DNA of 64,000 bases from Ctena decussata (lineage: Eukaryota; Mollusca; Bivalvia; Lucinida; Lucinidae), in contig OZ022509.1 in assembly GCA_963989385.1 (NCBI GenBank), positions 80,169,043 through 80,233,042 of the forward strand, written 5' to 3'. The translations under genes were made by a program, and so were the position numbers. Of the stretch, positions 43,290 through 55,500 are shown piece after piece (within the stretch, counting starts at the first letter, position 1; every line of letters starts with the position of its first letter). The notes beneath the pieces were generated by a model. That model did not search any database, was not told the DNA's origin, and saw only the letters and a program-made list of their open reading frames with translations.

Positions 43290-44665
43290 TGTTAAACGTT
43301 ACTTGTTCAATATAAGGCGATGTATCCAGAAATTGCCAAGGAAATGGCACATAGTTATCAAAAGAAGCGTAAGATGTAGCACTTTCAGTTGATGTTTCAA
43401 GAAATTGCCAAAGGAGTGACATATAATTATTAAAAAAGAACATAAACTGTAACACTATCAGGCGATATGTCAGGAAATTGCCAAGGGAATGAAACATTGT
43501 CATTTACGGTAGCATAAGCTGTAACAATTTCAGGCGATGTTTCCAACAATGTCAAGGGAATGACACTTAGTTATTAAAAGTAGCATAATGTGTAACACTA
43601 TAAGGCGATGTGTCCAGAGATTGCCGAGGGAATGACACTTAGTTATTAAAAGTCGCCTAAGCTGTAACACTATCAGGACTATCAGGCGGTGTGTCCAGAG
43701 ATTGCCACGGGAATGATACATAGCTTTTAAAAGTAGCCTATGTTGTAACTCTATCACGTGATGTGACTAGAAATTGCCAAGAAAATGACAACAAACCTAC
43801 TAAAAGTAGCCCAAGCTAAAACACAATCCGGTGAAGTGTTCTTAAATTGCAAAAGGAACGGCATATAAAAAATAGCCTATGCTGTAACAGCAACAGGTGA
43901 TATGTCTCGAAATTGCCAAGGGAATTGCATAAAGTTATAAAATATAGCCTAAACTGTAACACTACCAGGTGATGTACCTAGAAATTGCCAAGGGGATGAC
44001 ACAAATTTATCAAAATCAGCCTAAGCTGTAACACTATCAGTCGATGTGTCTCCAAGGGAATGCCGCATAATTATTAAAGGAAGCCTTAGTTGTAATACTG
44101 TTTACGATGATGTGTCTAGAAATTGCCAAGAAAACGACACAAAACTACTAAAAGTAGCCCAAGCTATAACACAATCTGGTGAAGTGTTCAGAAATTGCAA
44201 AAGGAACGGCATATAAAAAATAGCCTATGCTGTAACAGCAACAAGTGATAAGTCTCGAAATTGCAAAGGGAATGACATAAAGTTATAAAATACAGCCTAA
44301 GCTGTAACACTACCAGGAAATGTACCTAGAAATGGCCAAGGGAAATACACATATTTATCAATATCAGCTTAAGCTGTAACACTATCAGTCGATGTGTCTG
44401 GAAATCGCCAAGAGATGCCGCATAATTATCAAAGGAAGCTTTAGTTGTAATACTGTTTACGATGATGTGTCTAGAAATTTCCACGCCAATGCAACATTGT
44501 TGTTAAAAGTAGCCTTAGCTGTTACACAATAGGTGATATGTTGACAAATTGCCAAGGGATTGACATTTAGTTATAAAAATAGCCTAAGATGTAACTCTAT
44601 CAGGTGATAAATATAGAAATTGTCAAGGAAATGCCACATAGTTATCAAAAATAGCAGTACTTTCA
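43290..44665 (-). repeat. 72-bp degenerate tandem array
   Basis: About nineteen copies of a ~72-bp unit with 'gaaattgccaagggaatgac', 'agttattaaaagtagccta' and 'gctgtaacactatcagg'; TGACACTTAG at 43561 and 43633 fixes the period. Because 72 is a multiple of three, minus-strand frames stay open for short runs but many units carry stops. Confidence 0.85.
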
Positions 44666-45390
44666 CTCTTTTTCTATTCTTTTTCAATTTTGATGTTGTG
44701 GATGTGATGCAAAAGGACTGTGCGCATTCAGGCCAAAAATTGGCCCCAGCCACAAATCACGCATAGCTATGTTCTTCTCCTGAATATAAGTGATAAGGAA
44801 TTGCATGGAATAAATTTACTATGGGGACAAAATGGGGACAAAGGTTATGGCACTTGAGACATTTTACTACTAGAAGCAACACATTATCGGCATAATGTTT
44901 GACTAGAAAAAGACTTGTAATACATGGTGTGTTTGGTGGGATCTTGGATTGAATTGTGCCAGTTTCTGAGATTTTTCCTACTTGCTTTTTTCATTTAAAA
45001 ATGTATCACTATAATATTACACATTAAGAATAGCAAGCACATATGAAACTGTAGCATAACAAATTTTCAGAGATATTTTACTGACACTATAACACACTCC
45101 GAATGCAACTCATCCTTCACTCCACAATATCCAATAAACTGTCAATCATTTCCTTGGTAAATATCTCTGGACAAGAAGCAACTAATCAGATCAGTTATTG
45201 GAGTTGTATGATCTGATGGAGATGTATATCCTGAGGTGTATAGAGAAATAATGAGATAAACTAGTACCCAATTTTGCCTTTTATTATCCACCTAGGCCTT
45301 TAAGTATATATTGAACCTCTTGATGCTTGCTGGAAAACATAATGATAGCAGACTTTAAAATACAAATCTCATGATTCATGACGACTATTA
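44666..45390. other. Mostly featureless; X 3' fragment at 44935-44985
   Basis: The only match is 'gggatcttggattgaattgt' with 'gccagtttctgagattttt', a short X 3' fragment also seen at 17990. The rest is AT-rich without a recognised feature. Confidence 0.4.
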
Positions 45391-46060
45391 AATTCAAATT
45401 CAAATTGATTTATTTTGAAAACCTGTATCAGCAAGACGTATATTGAAATGACAGAAAAGAGGAGAATTATGAACAAATGTCATACCAATTCTAATGGAAA
45501 CAACCTAAACACACGCCACATTCCTTTAATTATTCCAGTTATTGCCCATACAGCCAGACAATATAAAGCGCATTCACCTAGTCACTCGGGCAAACCTGTG
45601 CAATACCTATACATCTACGGCCATCCGGAGATATGTATGCACATATGTTTATATCCTGAAGTAGCCCGAGGAACTCCCAGGCCACCATGCCGAAAGTTCA
45701 CAAAATCAAATTGTATCAGTGTTTAATATGAAATTAAGGCACTGCCTTTGTGCGAACACACTCTTTACGGTCCTTGAAGATCTTTGATGGGGGTGAAGTG
45801 CTACCCTAGGCACCACCTTGTCATTGTAGTCTGGGTCAAATTGGCCCGAGTGGCACTCACCTGGATTAGCAAACTGTATCATGCTATAATGGTAATGGTG
45901 AAATTCTTGAGAAACCGGTGCAGCTCGTGTGACATCCATGCTACACTGAAATGAGGCAACTATACTGTGTGCGCAAGTTTCTGCCATTTTACAAAGGAGA
46001 GTCAACTTATATGTCTTCTTGCATGTTTACCTTGGCACTCAAGTTGGCAGTGTGGCCATT
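45391..46060. other. Unclassified stretch with overlapping open frames on both strands
   Basis: Open frames of about 100 codons exist on the plus (45415-45726) and minus (45706-46005) strands. It is less AT-rich than its neighbours and could be a decayed mobile element or an exon, but I recognise no motif and see no matching second copy in the window. Confidence 0.3.
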
Positions 46061-46284
46061 TTTATGCGTGTGTGTGGGGTGGGTGGGTTGGGGGTCCACT
46101 CTGAAGGGAGGAAATTTGCTCTATAGGGAGCAAATTCTTTCCTCTGGGTGTTGGACTCAGTTTTGAAGTCACAGAGTCTGGGTTTGCCAACCTGCTTTCC
46201 CTGAGGGTGTTCTCATTAACCTTATCGTTATTATTCAGATACTTTAACAGTTAAGGTGTGAAAAAACACCAGCTTTTCAATGGA

Positions 46285-46570
46285 GTGTAGTAGTACGGCC
46301 AATGAGTTATGTGTAAATATGTATATAGGTATATAAAGTATATAACTGACCAGTCTTACTGATCCAGACCTTCTAGCCTAGTGGTTGTGTGCTTGCTTTA
46401 TAATCTTGGGGTCGTGAGATCGATCCCCAGTCGATCCCTCGACGAAATTTTCTTTTCCGTTTTTTTCTCCTACTAAAGTGGTCATGGTGGTGCTGTGACC
46501 AGGATGATTACCGTTGGAGCCCAAGGGCGAAGTAATGGCTGCAGAGTCAGAAAAAGCCCATGGATTATAA
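46285..46570 (+). mobile_element. tRNA-headed SINE-like repeat, copy 1
   Basis: A leader 'ggagtgtagtagtacggcca' is followed by a head with A-box-like TAGCCTAGTGGTTGTGTGC and B-box-like GAGATCGATCCCCAG. The body continues to 'gaccaggatgattaccgttg'. A second copy follows at 46615. Confidence 0.6.
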
Positions 46571-46614
46571 TTATTTTATTTCCTTAACATTTGATACAAA
46601 TGTTCTTTGGTAGG

Positions 46615-46830
46615 ATGGAGGAGTGTAGTAGTACGACCAATGAGTGATGTGTCAATATGTATTTAGGTATATAGAGTGTATAACTGACTAGTCTAACTGG
46701 TCCGGACCTTTTAATCTAGTGGTTGTGTGCTCGTTGCATAATCTTGAGGTTGTGAGACCGATCCCCGGTCGAGGCGCTCAAAGAAATTTTCTTTACAGAT
46801 TTTTCTCCTCCTACTACACGTGCAACTAAC
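46615..46830 (+). mobile_element. tRNA-headed SINE-like repeat, copy 2
   Basis: Repeats the leader ('ggagtgtagtagtacgacca'), the TA-rich spacer, the A-box-like AATCTAGTGGTTGTGTGC and the B-box-like GAGACCGATCCCCGG of copy 1 about 335 bp upstream. Flanking G-rich blocks at about 46080-46230 and 46910-47050 also resemble each other ('gggggcaaattcttttc' type). Confidence 0.6.
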
Positions 46831-47059
46831 TGTGGTGCACCTTCATATTTTTCGCCACTTTTACATAAGTAGGCAGCCTTTATGATTTCTTTTTTGCTTC
46901 CTCGGGAGGCATAGCCCTTCCAGGTGGGTCTTCTATAGGGGAGAGCGTTGCTCCAATGAATGGGGGCAAATTCTTTTCTTAGGGAGCTGGTCTTGCGTTG
47001 GAGGTGGCACAGAGATGGGATGGCTGAATTGCTTCCTGATCTGGAGATGTTTCACTTTA

Positions 47060-47660
47060 ACAATATATATAGTAAGTAAGCCATACACTGTCATGGTCAG
47101 AAAATACAACATTTGCATGTACCAAATGTTTTTATGTATTGTGTGTTTTGTTCTGTACGTGGTGTCAGCCCTGTAACTGGATTTAAGAACAGTTAATGAA
47201 GACGTTGCTAAGCCACCAGTACCCATGAGCGACATGAGCCTCATTGTGCAGGAAAGGGCATCAGCAACGGGGTCATGCACTGGAGTAATACATAGTAGGA
47301 AAGAAAGGATAAAGAGAAACTTATTAAGAAAAAAGAAATGAAATGAAAAACCAAAAAAAAATTAAAAAAAAAAAAAAAAGAGTAAAAGAAAGAAAAAAAA
47401 TACACCTTATAGTGTTTATTGCTTGTTTTGCAATCTTTAAGACGGGCTTGAACGTAATGCCAGTATCGGTTAGAGTCTGAATTTAAATGTCGAAGAAGAA
47501 CTGCAGTGCCCATTAGAAAGAACCATAGCAGACTTGTTCGGTATGCAGATGGAACGGAAACATATGTAGGCTTGCCTTCTTAAGGTGTCCTTATGGTCTG
47601 CTGTCACAATATTAAGCTGCTTTGTGACAGTGGTGGGGTACACTAATCATATAGAAAAAA
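47060..47660. other. No supported gene; A-rich tract at about 47340-47405
   Basis: A 65-bp A-rich tract interrupts the region. On the minus strand open frames flank it with fair splice signals, but the phases do not match (see rejected items). Confidence 0.35.
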
Positions 47661-47665
47661 AAAAG

Positions 47666-47722
47666 TAAAAAGTATGCAAAGACCAGGAACTGAAACAATC
47701 AAAATCCAAATCCAGCCCACAC
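47666..47722 (-). repeat. X repeat 3' fragment, minus strand
   Basis: The reverse complement of the last ~55 bp of X, including 'gtatgcaaagaccaggaac' and 'caatcaaaatccaaatcca', preceded by an A run. Because only the extreme 3' end is present, it is the shortest of the 5'-truncated X copies. Confidence 0.7.
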
Positions 47723-48159
47723 TAATCATATAGAAGTCCACACTTTCCTCAGCGATCAGCATCATTAAGAGGCAGGGGTTCAACTGTATTCAAAATAATA
47801 TTATCGGAAGTCAGTCCTGCTGCCCTTTGTCAGCAAACCTAATATTCCGCAGTTGAGAGACACTTCAGATAGTTAGTGTAATTCTGAGTATTAAATCATA
47901 TGGTATTTAAAATTGTACGCATGATGATTGCTTTGATAAGCAAGTCAAAGAATTCGTTTTTGTATCTGATTGTCATTTATTCAGTTCCAAAGATAATTGA
48001 AATGGGCTAAAATATAGATGTTAAGGCTGTGTCATGATTATTTTACTAAAAAAAGTCGTAGAAATCAACTTTTTTTATCAAAGTGCTTGTTAACACTGGC
48101 CAAACACACCATTCCTGCTCCATTCTAACCTAGGTGGGCTCTCTGGTGCGCTTTCGGGT

Positions 48160-48425
48160 GATATGATATGATACAAGTAAAAACCTGTTACAATGTATAG
48201 AGTCCACAATGCCCCCATCCCCAACACATACAATCGTTATATATGATACAAGTAAAAACCTGTTACAATGTATAGAGTCCACAATGCCTCCATTCCCAAC
48301 ACATACAATCGTTAAATATGATACAAGTAAAAACCTGTTACAATGTATAGAGTCCACAATACCCCCATCCCCAACACATACAATCGTTAAATATGATACA
48401 AGTAAAAACCTGTTACAACGTACGG
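48160..48425. repeat. 75-bp tandem array, about 3.5 copies
   Basis: CCTGTTACAATGTATAGAGT recurs at 48184 and 48259, 75 bp apart, and again at about 48334; a fourth, changed unit follows. Copies are almost identical. The period is a multiple of three, so both strands read open with a 25-residue repeat; this is expected from the period and is not evidence of coding. Confidence 0.85.
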
Positions 48426-48779
48426 GTACGCCTCCCTGCTTTGCCTCCATTTTACTGAGGGAACAGCTTTTGCAGCTTTCTGGAAATTTTGACCCATTGC
48501 ATAGCCCTTCCAAAATGGAAGACACTCTTGAATGAAAGAATTTGCTCCTAATGGACTAAATTGTTTTCTTCAAGATCTGAACTCCACTAAAAAGGGTGGC
48601 ACAAATAACATTGGCAGAGTTGCCTTCCCTGAAGCTGCATCCACTCATCTTATTTTATTTTCTAGTATTGTTGTTTTATATGTAAACCAGAGCATGCGAA
48701 AACCTGTCCTACGGAAACGGTTAAAACACAGACTACAGAATACAGACTCATTTTCAGTAGACACTGAGCCATATTTATG

Positions 48780-49790
48780 TCGCGCCCCACCCACACCCGC
48801 CCGGGAAAAGACATTAATTTACCCTAAGTTGTTTGTTTGTCCATCTGTCCGTCCATTTGTCCGTCCGTCAATTTGTCCGTCACAAATTTTGTCCGCTCCA
48901 TAACTCTGAAACTGTTCAAGATATTTTCAAGATATTTGGTACAATTGTAAATCATTATCACATGATATGCCGAGAACAAGAACCGCAATCCTCACCGTAT
49001 TTTCACGGAATTATTCCCATTTGCATTCTTTAAAACAGAACTCGTGTCATGAAACTTAAAGAGTTTATAAAGCATCATCAGACCATATGCAAAGAACACG
49101 AGTCATAACTGAATCTACATATTTGACAGAATTATGTTTCTTTGATTTTTTGTTGAAGTCATATCCGCTCTATTGCTTAATCCCTTTGAAAATATTGTGT
49201 ATGAAACTCTTGTCCGCCATTTTACTTTAAACTGTTGAAGATATTTTCACAAAACATGGTAGACGTCTAAATCATTACTAGATGATATGGAGAGAACAAG
49301 GACACTACCCATTCCTACTCTCTCATTTAAGGAATTATGCCCCTTTCGAATTTTCAGAAAGGAAATCGTCTCCGCCTTACAACTGTATTATCTTTGAAGA
49401 TTTTTCTCAAAACTTATACAACTATAAAGCATCATCAGGCAATATTCAGAGAGCCACCTACATTTTTGACCGAATTATTTCTATGGGTAATGTTAGTATA
49501 TAAATCGCGTCCGTTCTATCACTTTAAAACTGTCGTAAATATTTTCATGAAATTTTATAAAAATGTCAAGCATTGTCAGGCAATGGGCAGAGTACAAGAA
49601 CCGCTACTCTACCTACATGTTTATAAATTCATGTCCCTTTGAATTTTGATATCGAAATTATGTCCTCTCTATTATTCTGAAAACGTTGCAGATATGTTCA
49701 CGAAACCTGTTACAAAGTTGATGTTCAGAAAATAAGAAACATAATTCCACCTACATTTTGGATCTCGTGGGCTGGTGGGGACGGGAGAGG
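48780..49790 (+). mobile_element. Tandem-core element, left end and cores, truncated by the satellite
   Basis: A GTCGCGCCCCACCC terminus and a degenerate GTCC tract (about 48830-48890) are followed by five diverged ~155-bp cores related to those at 1-545 ('aagatattttcaagatattt', 'gaattatgcccctttcga'). It ends without a recognisable 3' hairpin where the satellite starts. Confidence 0.5.
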
Positions 49791-51090
49791 GAGTTGGGGA
49801 GAGAAGACCCCAAGAGAGAAAGACATCTAGTCTTGCCTGCTTAACTGCCTTTCCTGATCTTCGATAACATGACACCTGCTTAACTGCCTTCCCTGATCAC
49901 TCTCGAAAAATATAAGACACCTGCTTAACTGCCTTCCCTGATCACTCTCGAGAACATAAGACACCTGCTTAACTGCCTTCCCTGATCATTCTCAAGAACA
50001 TAAGACACCTGCTTAACTGCCCTTCCTAGTCACTCTCAAGAATATAAGACACCTGCTTAACTGCGTTTCCTGATCACTCTCAAGAACATAAGACATCTGC
50101 TAAACTGCCTTTCCTGATCACTCGAGAGAACATAAGACATCTGCTTAACTGTCTTTCCTGATCACTCTCAAGAACATAAAACACCTGATTAACTACCTTC
50201 CTGATCTCTCTCAAGAACATAAGACACCTGCTTAACTGCCTTCCCTGATCACTCTCGAGAACATAAGAAACCTGCTTAACTGCCTTCCCTGATCATTCTC
50301 AAGAACATAAGACACCTGATTAACTGCCCTTCTTGGTCACTCTCAAGAACATAAGACACCTGCTAAACTGCGTTTCATGATCACTCTCAAGAAGATAAGA
50401 CATCTGCTACACTACCTTTCCTGATCACTGTCGACAACAGAAGATATCTGCTTAACTGCCTTTCCTGATCACTCGAGAGAAAATAAGGCACATGATTAAC
50501 TGCATGTCCTGATCACTCTCAAAAACATAAGACATCTGCTGAAATGCCTTTCCTGATCAATCTCGAGAACATATGGCACATGCTTAACTGACTTTCCTGA
50601 TCACTCTCGAGAACATAAGACACCTGCTTAACTGCCTTTCCTGATCACTCTCGAATACATAAGACATCTGCTCAACTGTCTTTCCTGATCATTCTCGAGA
50701 ACATAAGACATCTGCTTAACTGTCTTCCTTGAAATATCTCGAGAACATAAGACACCTGCTTAGCTATCATCCCTGATCACTATCAAGAGCATAAGACACC
50801 TGCTGAACACTCTCAAGAACAAAAGACACCTGCTTAACTACCTTTCCTGGTCACTCTCAAGAACATAAGACACCTGTTTATCTGCCTTGCCTGGTCACTC
50901 TAAAGAACATAAGACACCTGCTTAACTGCCTTCCCTGATCACTCTTGAGAAGATTAGGCACCTGCTCAACTGCCTTCCCTGATCACTCTCAAGAACATAA
51001 AACACCTGCTAAACTGCCTTCCCTGATCACTCTCAAGAACATAAGACACCTGCTTAACTGCCTTCCCTGATCACTCTCAAGAACATAAGA

Positions 51091-51806
51091 CACCAAATTA
51101 ACGGCCTTCCCTGATCACTCTAAAGAACATAAGACACCTGCTTAACTGCCTTCCCAGCTAACTCACGAGAACTTAAGACACCTGCTTCACTGCCTTCCCT
51201 GATCACTTTCGAGATTATAAGACACGTGCTCAACTGCCTTTCCTGATCACTCTCAAGGATATAAAACCTGCTTAACTGCCTTCCCTGAGACATCTGCCTA
51301 ACTGCGTTTCATGCTCACTCTCAAGAACATAAGACACCTGCTTAACTGCCTTCCCTGAGAAATCTGCCTAACTGCCTGCCATGCTCACTCTCAAGGACAT
51401 AAGACACCTGCTTAACTGCCTTCCCTGATCACTCTCAAGAACATAAGACACCAAATTAACGGCCTTCCCTGATCACTCTAAAGAACATAAGACACCTGCT
51501 TAACTGCCTTCCCAGCTAACTCACGAGAACTTAAGACACCTGCTTCACTGCCTTCCCTGATCACTTTCGAGATTATAAGACACGTGCTCAACTGCCTTTC
51601 CTGATCACTCTCAAGGATATAAAACCTGCTTAACTGCCTTCCCTGAGACATCTGCCTAACTGCGTTTCATGCTCACTCTCAAGAACATAAGACACCTGCT
51701 TAACTGCCTTCCCTGAGAAATCTGCCTAACTGCCTGCCATGCTCACTCTCAAGGACATAAGACACCTGCTTAACTGCCTTCCCTAATCACTCTCGAGAGC
51801 ACAATA
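51091..51806. repeat. 358-bp tandem duplication within the satellite
   Basis: Copies at 51091-51448 and 51449-51806 share rare variants in the same order: CACCAAATTAACGGCC, CCCAGCTAACTCACGAG, GAGATTATAAGACACGTG and two shortened units. A multi-unit block was copied as a whole. Confidence 0.9.
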
Positions 51807-51994
51807 CAACTGCTAAACTGGGTTCCCTGATATTTCACAAGAACATAAGACCTGTTTAACTGCCTTTCCCTGTCACTATCAAGAACATAAGACACCTGCG
51901 TAACTGCCTTCCCTGATAACTCTCTAGAACATAAGACACCTGCTTAACTGCCTTCCCTCATCACTCTCGACAACATACGAAATCTAGTTAACTG

Positions 51995-52515
51995 CTTTCA
52001 ATTATTTGCGTAAGGTCATTTGTTTGACTAGAAATAACTACGTAAGTACATTTAAAAATTCTCTATATATTTGGCGGTATATTATTTATACATTTATACA
52101 TTATTTTAGATATTATCTATTCATTTCAATATTAATACGTGTAATTATTGTACAAATAAAAAATACATTCAAAAATAAGGCCACCAATAATTAATTGCGT
52201 CACATAACAGCCCTTTACACCTAGCCAAAATTATTAATATTTTGGGTGGGTGGGTTGGGGAAAATTCGACTGATATTGTCGATCTTGCCTCGACTAAACA
52301 ATGTCGATGAATGTGGGCGCGGGTGCATTTTTCGCGCTAAAAGAACAAAGGAAATGTAAATGCGTCATGTGACACATGGTAGCCAATATTTCTGTTACCT
52401 ATAATTCAGAACTGACCAATACAAAACCCATAGATGGAGCTACAAATTCATGGTTCAATGGGCCGCATTCCACACTCAATAATTAAGCGTTATGTTGGCC
52501 ATAACTTATACATGA
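51995..52515. other. Non-satellite island in the array
   Basis: About 520 bp of AT-rich DNA with no 44-bp units; satellite resumes at about 52517 ('gactctcaagaacataagat'). It includes a G-rich TGGGTGGGTGGGTTGGGG and an open frame of 62 codons without recognisable features. No terminal repeats are obvious. Confidence 0.7.
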
Positions 52516-55500
52516 TGACTCTCAAGAACATAAGATACCTTCTTAACTGCTTTCCCTGATCACTGCCGAGAAAATAAGATATCTGCTACACTGGCTTACC
52601 TGATCACTCTCAAGAACATAAGACATCTGCTTTACTGCATTTCCTGATCACTCTCGAGAACATCAGACACCTGCTTAACTGCCTTCCCTGATCAATCTAA
52701 AAAATCATAAGACACCTGCTTAACTGCCTTCCCTGATCACTCTCGAGAACATAAAGACATCTGCTTAACTACCATTCCTTGTCACTCTCAAGAACAATAG
52801 TCACCTGCTTAACTGCCTTACCTTGTCACTCTCAAGAACATAAGACACCTGCTTAATTGCCTTCCATGATCACTCTCGAGCAGATAATACACCTTCTTAA
52901 CTGCCTTCCCTGATCACTCTCGAGAACATAAGACATCTCCTTAACTAAATTCCCTGATCACTCTCAAGAACATAAGGCACCTGCTTAACTGCCGTCCCTG
53001 ATCACTCTCAAGAACATAAAACACCAGATTAACTAAATTCCATGATCAATCTCGAGAACATGAGACATCTGCTTAACTGCCTTCCCTGATCACTCTCAAG
53101 AACGTAAGAAACCTGCTAAACTGCCTTTCCTTGTCACACTCAAGAACATAAGAAACCTATTTAACTGCCTTCTCGTATCACTCTCTGGAACACAAGACAC
53201 CTGCTTAACTGCCTTTCCTGGTCACTCCAGAGAACATAAGACACCTGCTTAACTGCCTTTCCTGGCCACTATCAAGAACATCAGACTCCTGCTTAACTGC
53301 CTTCCCCTGATCATTCTAAAGAATATAAGATACTTGCTTAACTGCCTTCCCTGATCATTATCGAGGACATCAGATACCTGCTTAATTGCCTTCCCTGATT
53401 ATTCTCGAGAACAAAAGATACCTGCTTAACTGCATTCCCTTATCATTCCCGAGATCATAAGACACCTGCGTAACAGTATTCCCTAGTCACTATCTAGAAT
53501 ATCAAACACCTTCTTAACTGCCTTCACTGACCACTCCAGAGAACATAAGAAACCTGCTTAACTGCCTTTCCTGGTCACTCTTAAGAATATCAGACACCTG
53601 CTTAACTGCCTTCCCTGATCACTCTCAAAATTATAAGACATCTGCTTAGCTGCCTTCCCTGACCGTTCTCGAGAACATAAGATACCAGCTTAACTGCCTT
53701 CCCTGATCATTCACGAGAACATAAGATACCTGCTTAACTGCCTTCCCTGATCATTCTCGAGAACATAAGATTCCTGCTTAACTGCCTTCCCTGATCATTC
53801 CCGAGATCATAAAACACCTGCTTAGACACCTGCTTAACTGCCTACCATGACCACTATCTACAACGTAAAACACCTGCTTAACTGCCTTCCCTGGTCACTG
53901 CCGAGAACATAACACACTGTTAAACTGCCTTTACTGGCCACTCCCAAGAACATCAGACACCTGCTTAACTGCCTTTCCTGATCACTCTCGAGTAAATAAG
54001 ACATCAGCTTAACTGCCTTCCCTCGAGAGAACATACGACACCTGCTCAACTGCCTTTCCCGGTCACTCTCAAGAACATAAGACACCTGCTTAACTGCCTA
54101 CCCTGATCACTCTCGAAAACAAAAGCCACTTGCTTAACTGCCTTCCCTGACCGCTCGAAAGAATATAATACACCTGCTTAACTGCCTTTCCTGATCTCTC
54201 TCAAAAACAAAAGACACGTGCTTAACTGCCTTCCCGGATCACTCTCGAGAACATAAGACACGTGTTTAACTGCCTTCCCTGATCACTCTCGAGAACATAA
54301 GATACCTGCTTAACTGCCTTTCCTGGTCATTCTCAAGAACATAAGAAACCGGCTAAACTGCCTTCCCAGATCACTCTCAAGAACAGTATATACCTGCTTA
54401 TCTGCCTTCCCTGATCACTCTAAAGGACACCTCAAAGACACCTGATTAAGGTACTTCCCTGATCACTCTCGAAAATATAAGACACCTGCTTAACTGTCTT
54501 TTCTGATCACTCTCAAGAACACAGGACACCTGCTTAACTGCCTTCCCTGATCACTCCCGAGAACAAAAGACTCTGCTTAAATACCTTTCCTGGTCACTCT
54601 CAAGAAAATCAGACGCTTGCTTAACTGCCTTCCCTGATCAATCTCGAGTACATATGACATCTGATTAACTGCCTTCCCTGATCACTCGAGAGAACATAAT
54701 ACACGTGCTTAGCTGCCTTTCCGTTCACTCTCAAGAACATTAAAACCTGCTAAACTGCCTTCCCTTATCACTCTGGAACTTATAAGACACCTGCTTAACT
54801 GCCTTTCCTGGTCATTCTCAAGAACATAAGACACCTGCTTAACTCCATTCCCTTATCTCTCTCAAGAACAAAAGACACCTGCTTAACTGCCTTACCGGAT
54901 CACTCTTGAGAACATAAGGCAGCTGCTTAGCTGCCTTTCCTGGTCTCCCTCGAGCACATAAGACGTTTCTTAACTGCCTTCCCTGATCACTTTCGAGACC
55001 ATAAGACATCTCCTTAACTGACTTCCCTGATCACTCTCTAGAACAAAAGACACCTGCTTAACCACCTTCCCTGATCACTCTCAAGAACATAAGGCACCTG
55101 CTTAACTGCCTTCCCTCATCACTCTCGAGAACATTAGAAATCTGCTTAACTGCTTTCTTTGATGATTCTCAAGAACATAAGATACCTTCTTAAATACCTT
55201 CCCTGATCACTGTCGAGAACATAAAATATCTGCTAAATGCCTTTCCTGATCACTCTCAAGAACATAAGACATCTGCTTTATTGCCTTCCCTGATCACTCT
55301 TTAGAATATCAGACACCTGCTTAGCTGCCTTCCCTGATCCCTCTCAAAGACATAAGACACCTGCTTAACTGCCTTCCCTGATCACTCTCGTGAACATAAG
55401 ACATTTGCTTAACTGCCTTCCCTGATCACTCTCAAGAACGTAAGACATCTGCTTAACTGCCTTCCCTGATCACGCTCGAACACATAAGACACCTGCTTAA

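Noticed and set aside
45706..46005. Minus-strand 99-codon open frame as a gene
   Set aside because: No recognised motif and no splice support; an overlapping open frame on the other strand of similar length suggests chance in a less AT-rich stretch.
47241..47513. Minus-strand exon ending CACTATAAG|gtgtat, followed by an acceptor near 47281 and another open frame
   Set aside because: Splice signals are tempting, but the donor is phase 0 while the next frame needs phase 1, and the upstream edge has no clear acceptor. It may still be a decayed gene.
53858..54085. Minus-strand open frame with repeated Gly-Arg-Gln-Leu-Ser-Arg-Cys motif in the satellite
   Set aside because: It arises because three 44-bp units (132 bp) keep frame; similar frames appear wherever units lack stops, and there is no start or splice context.
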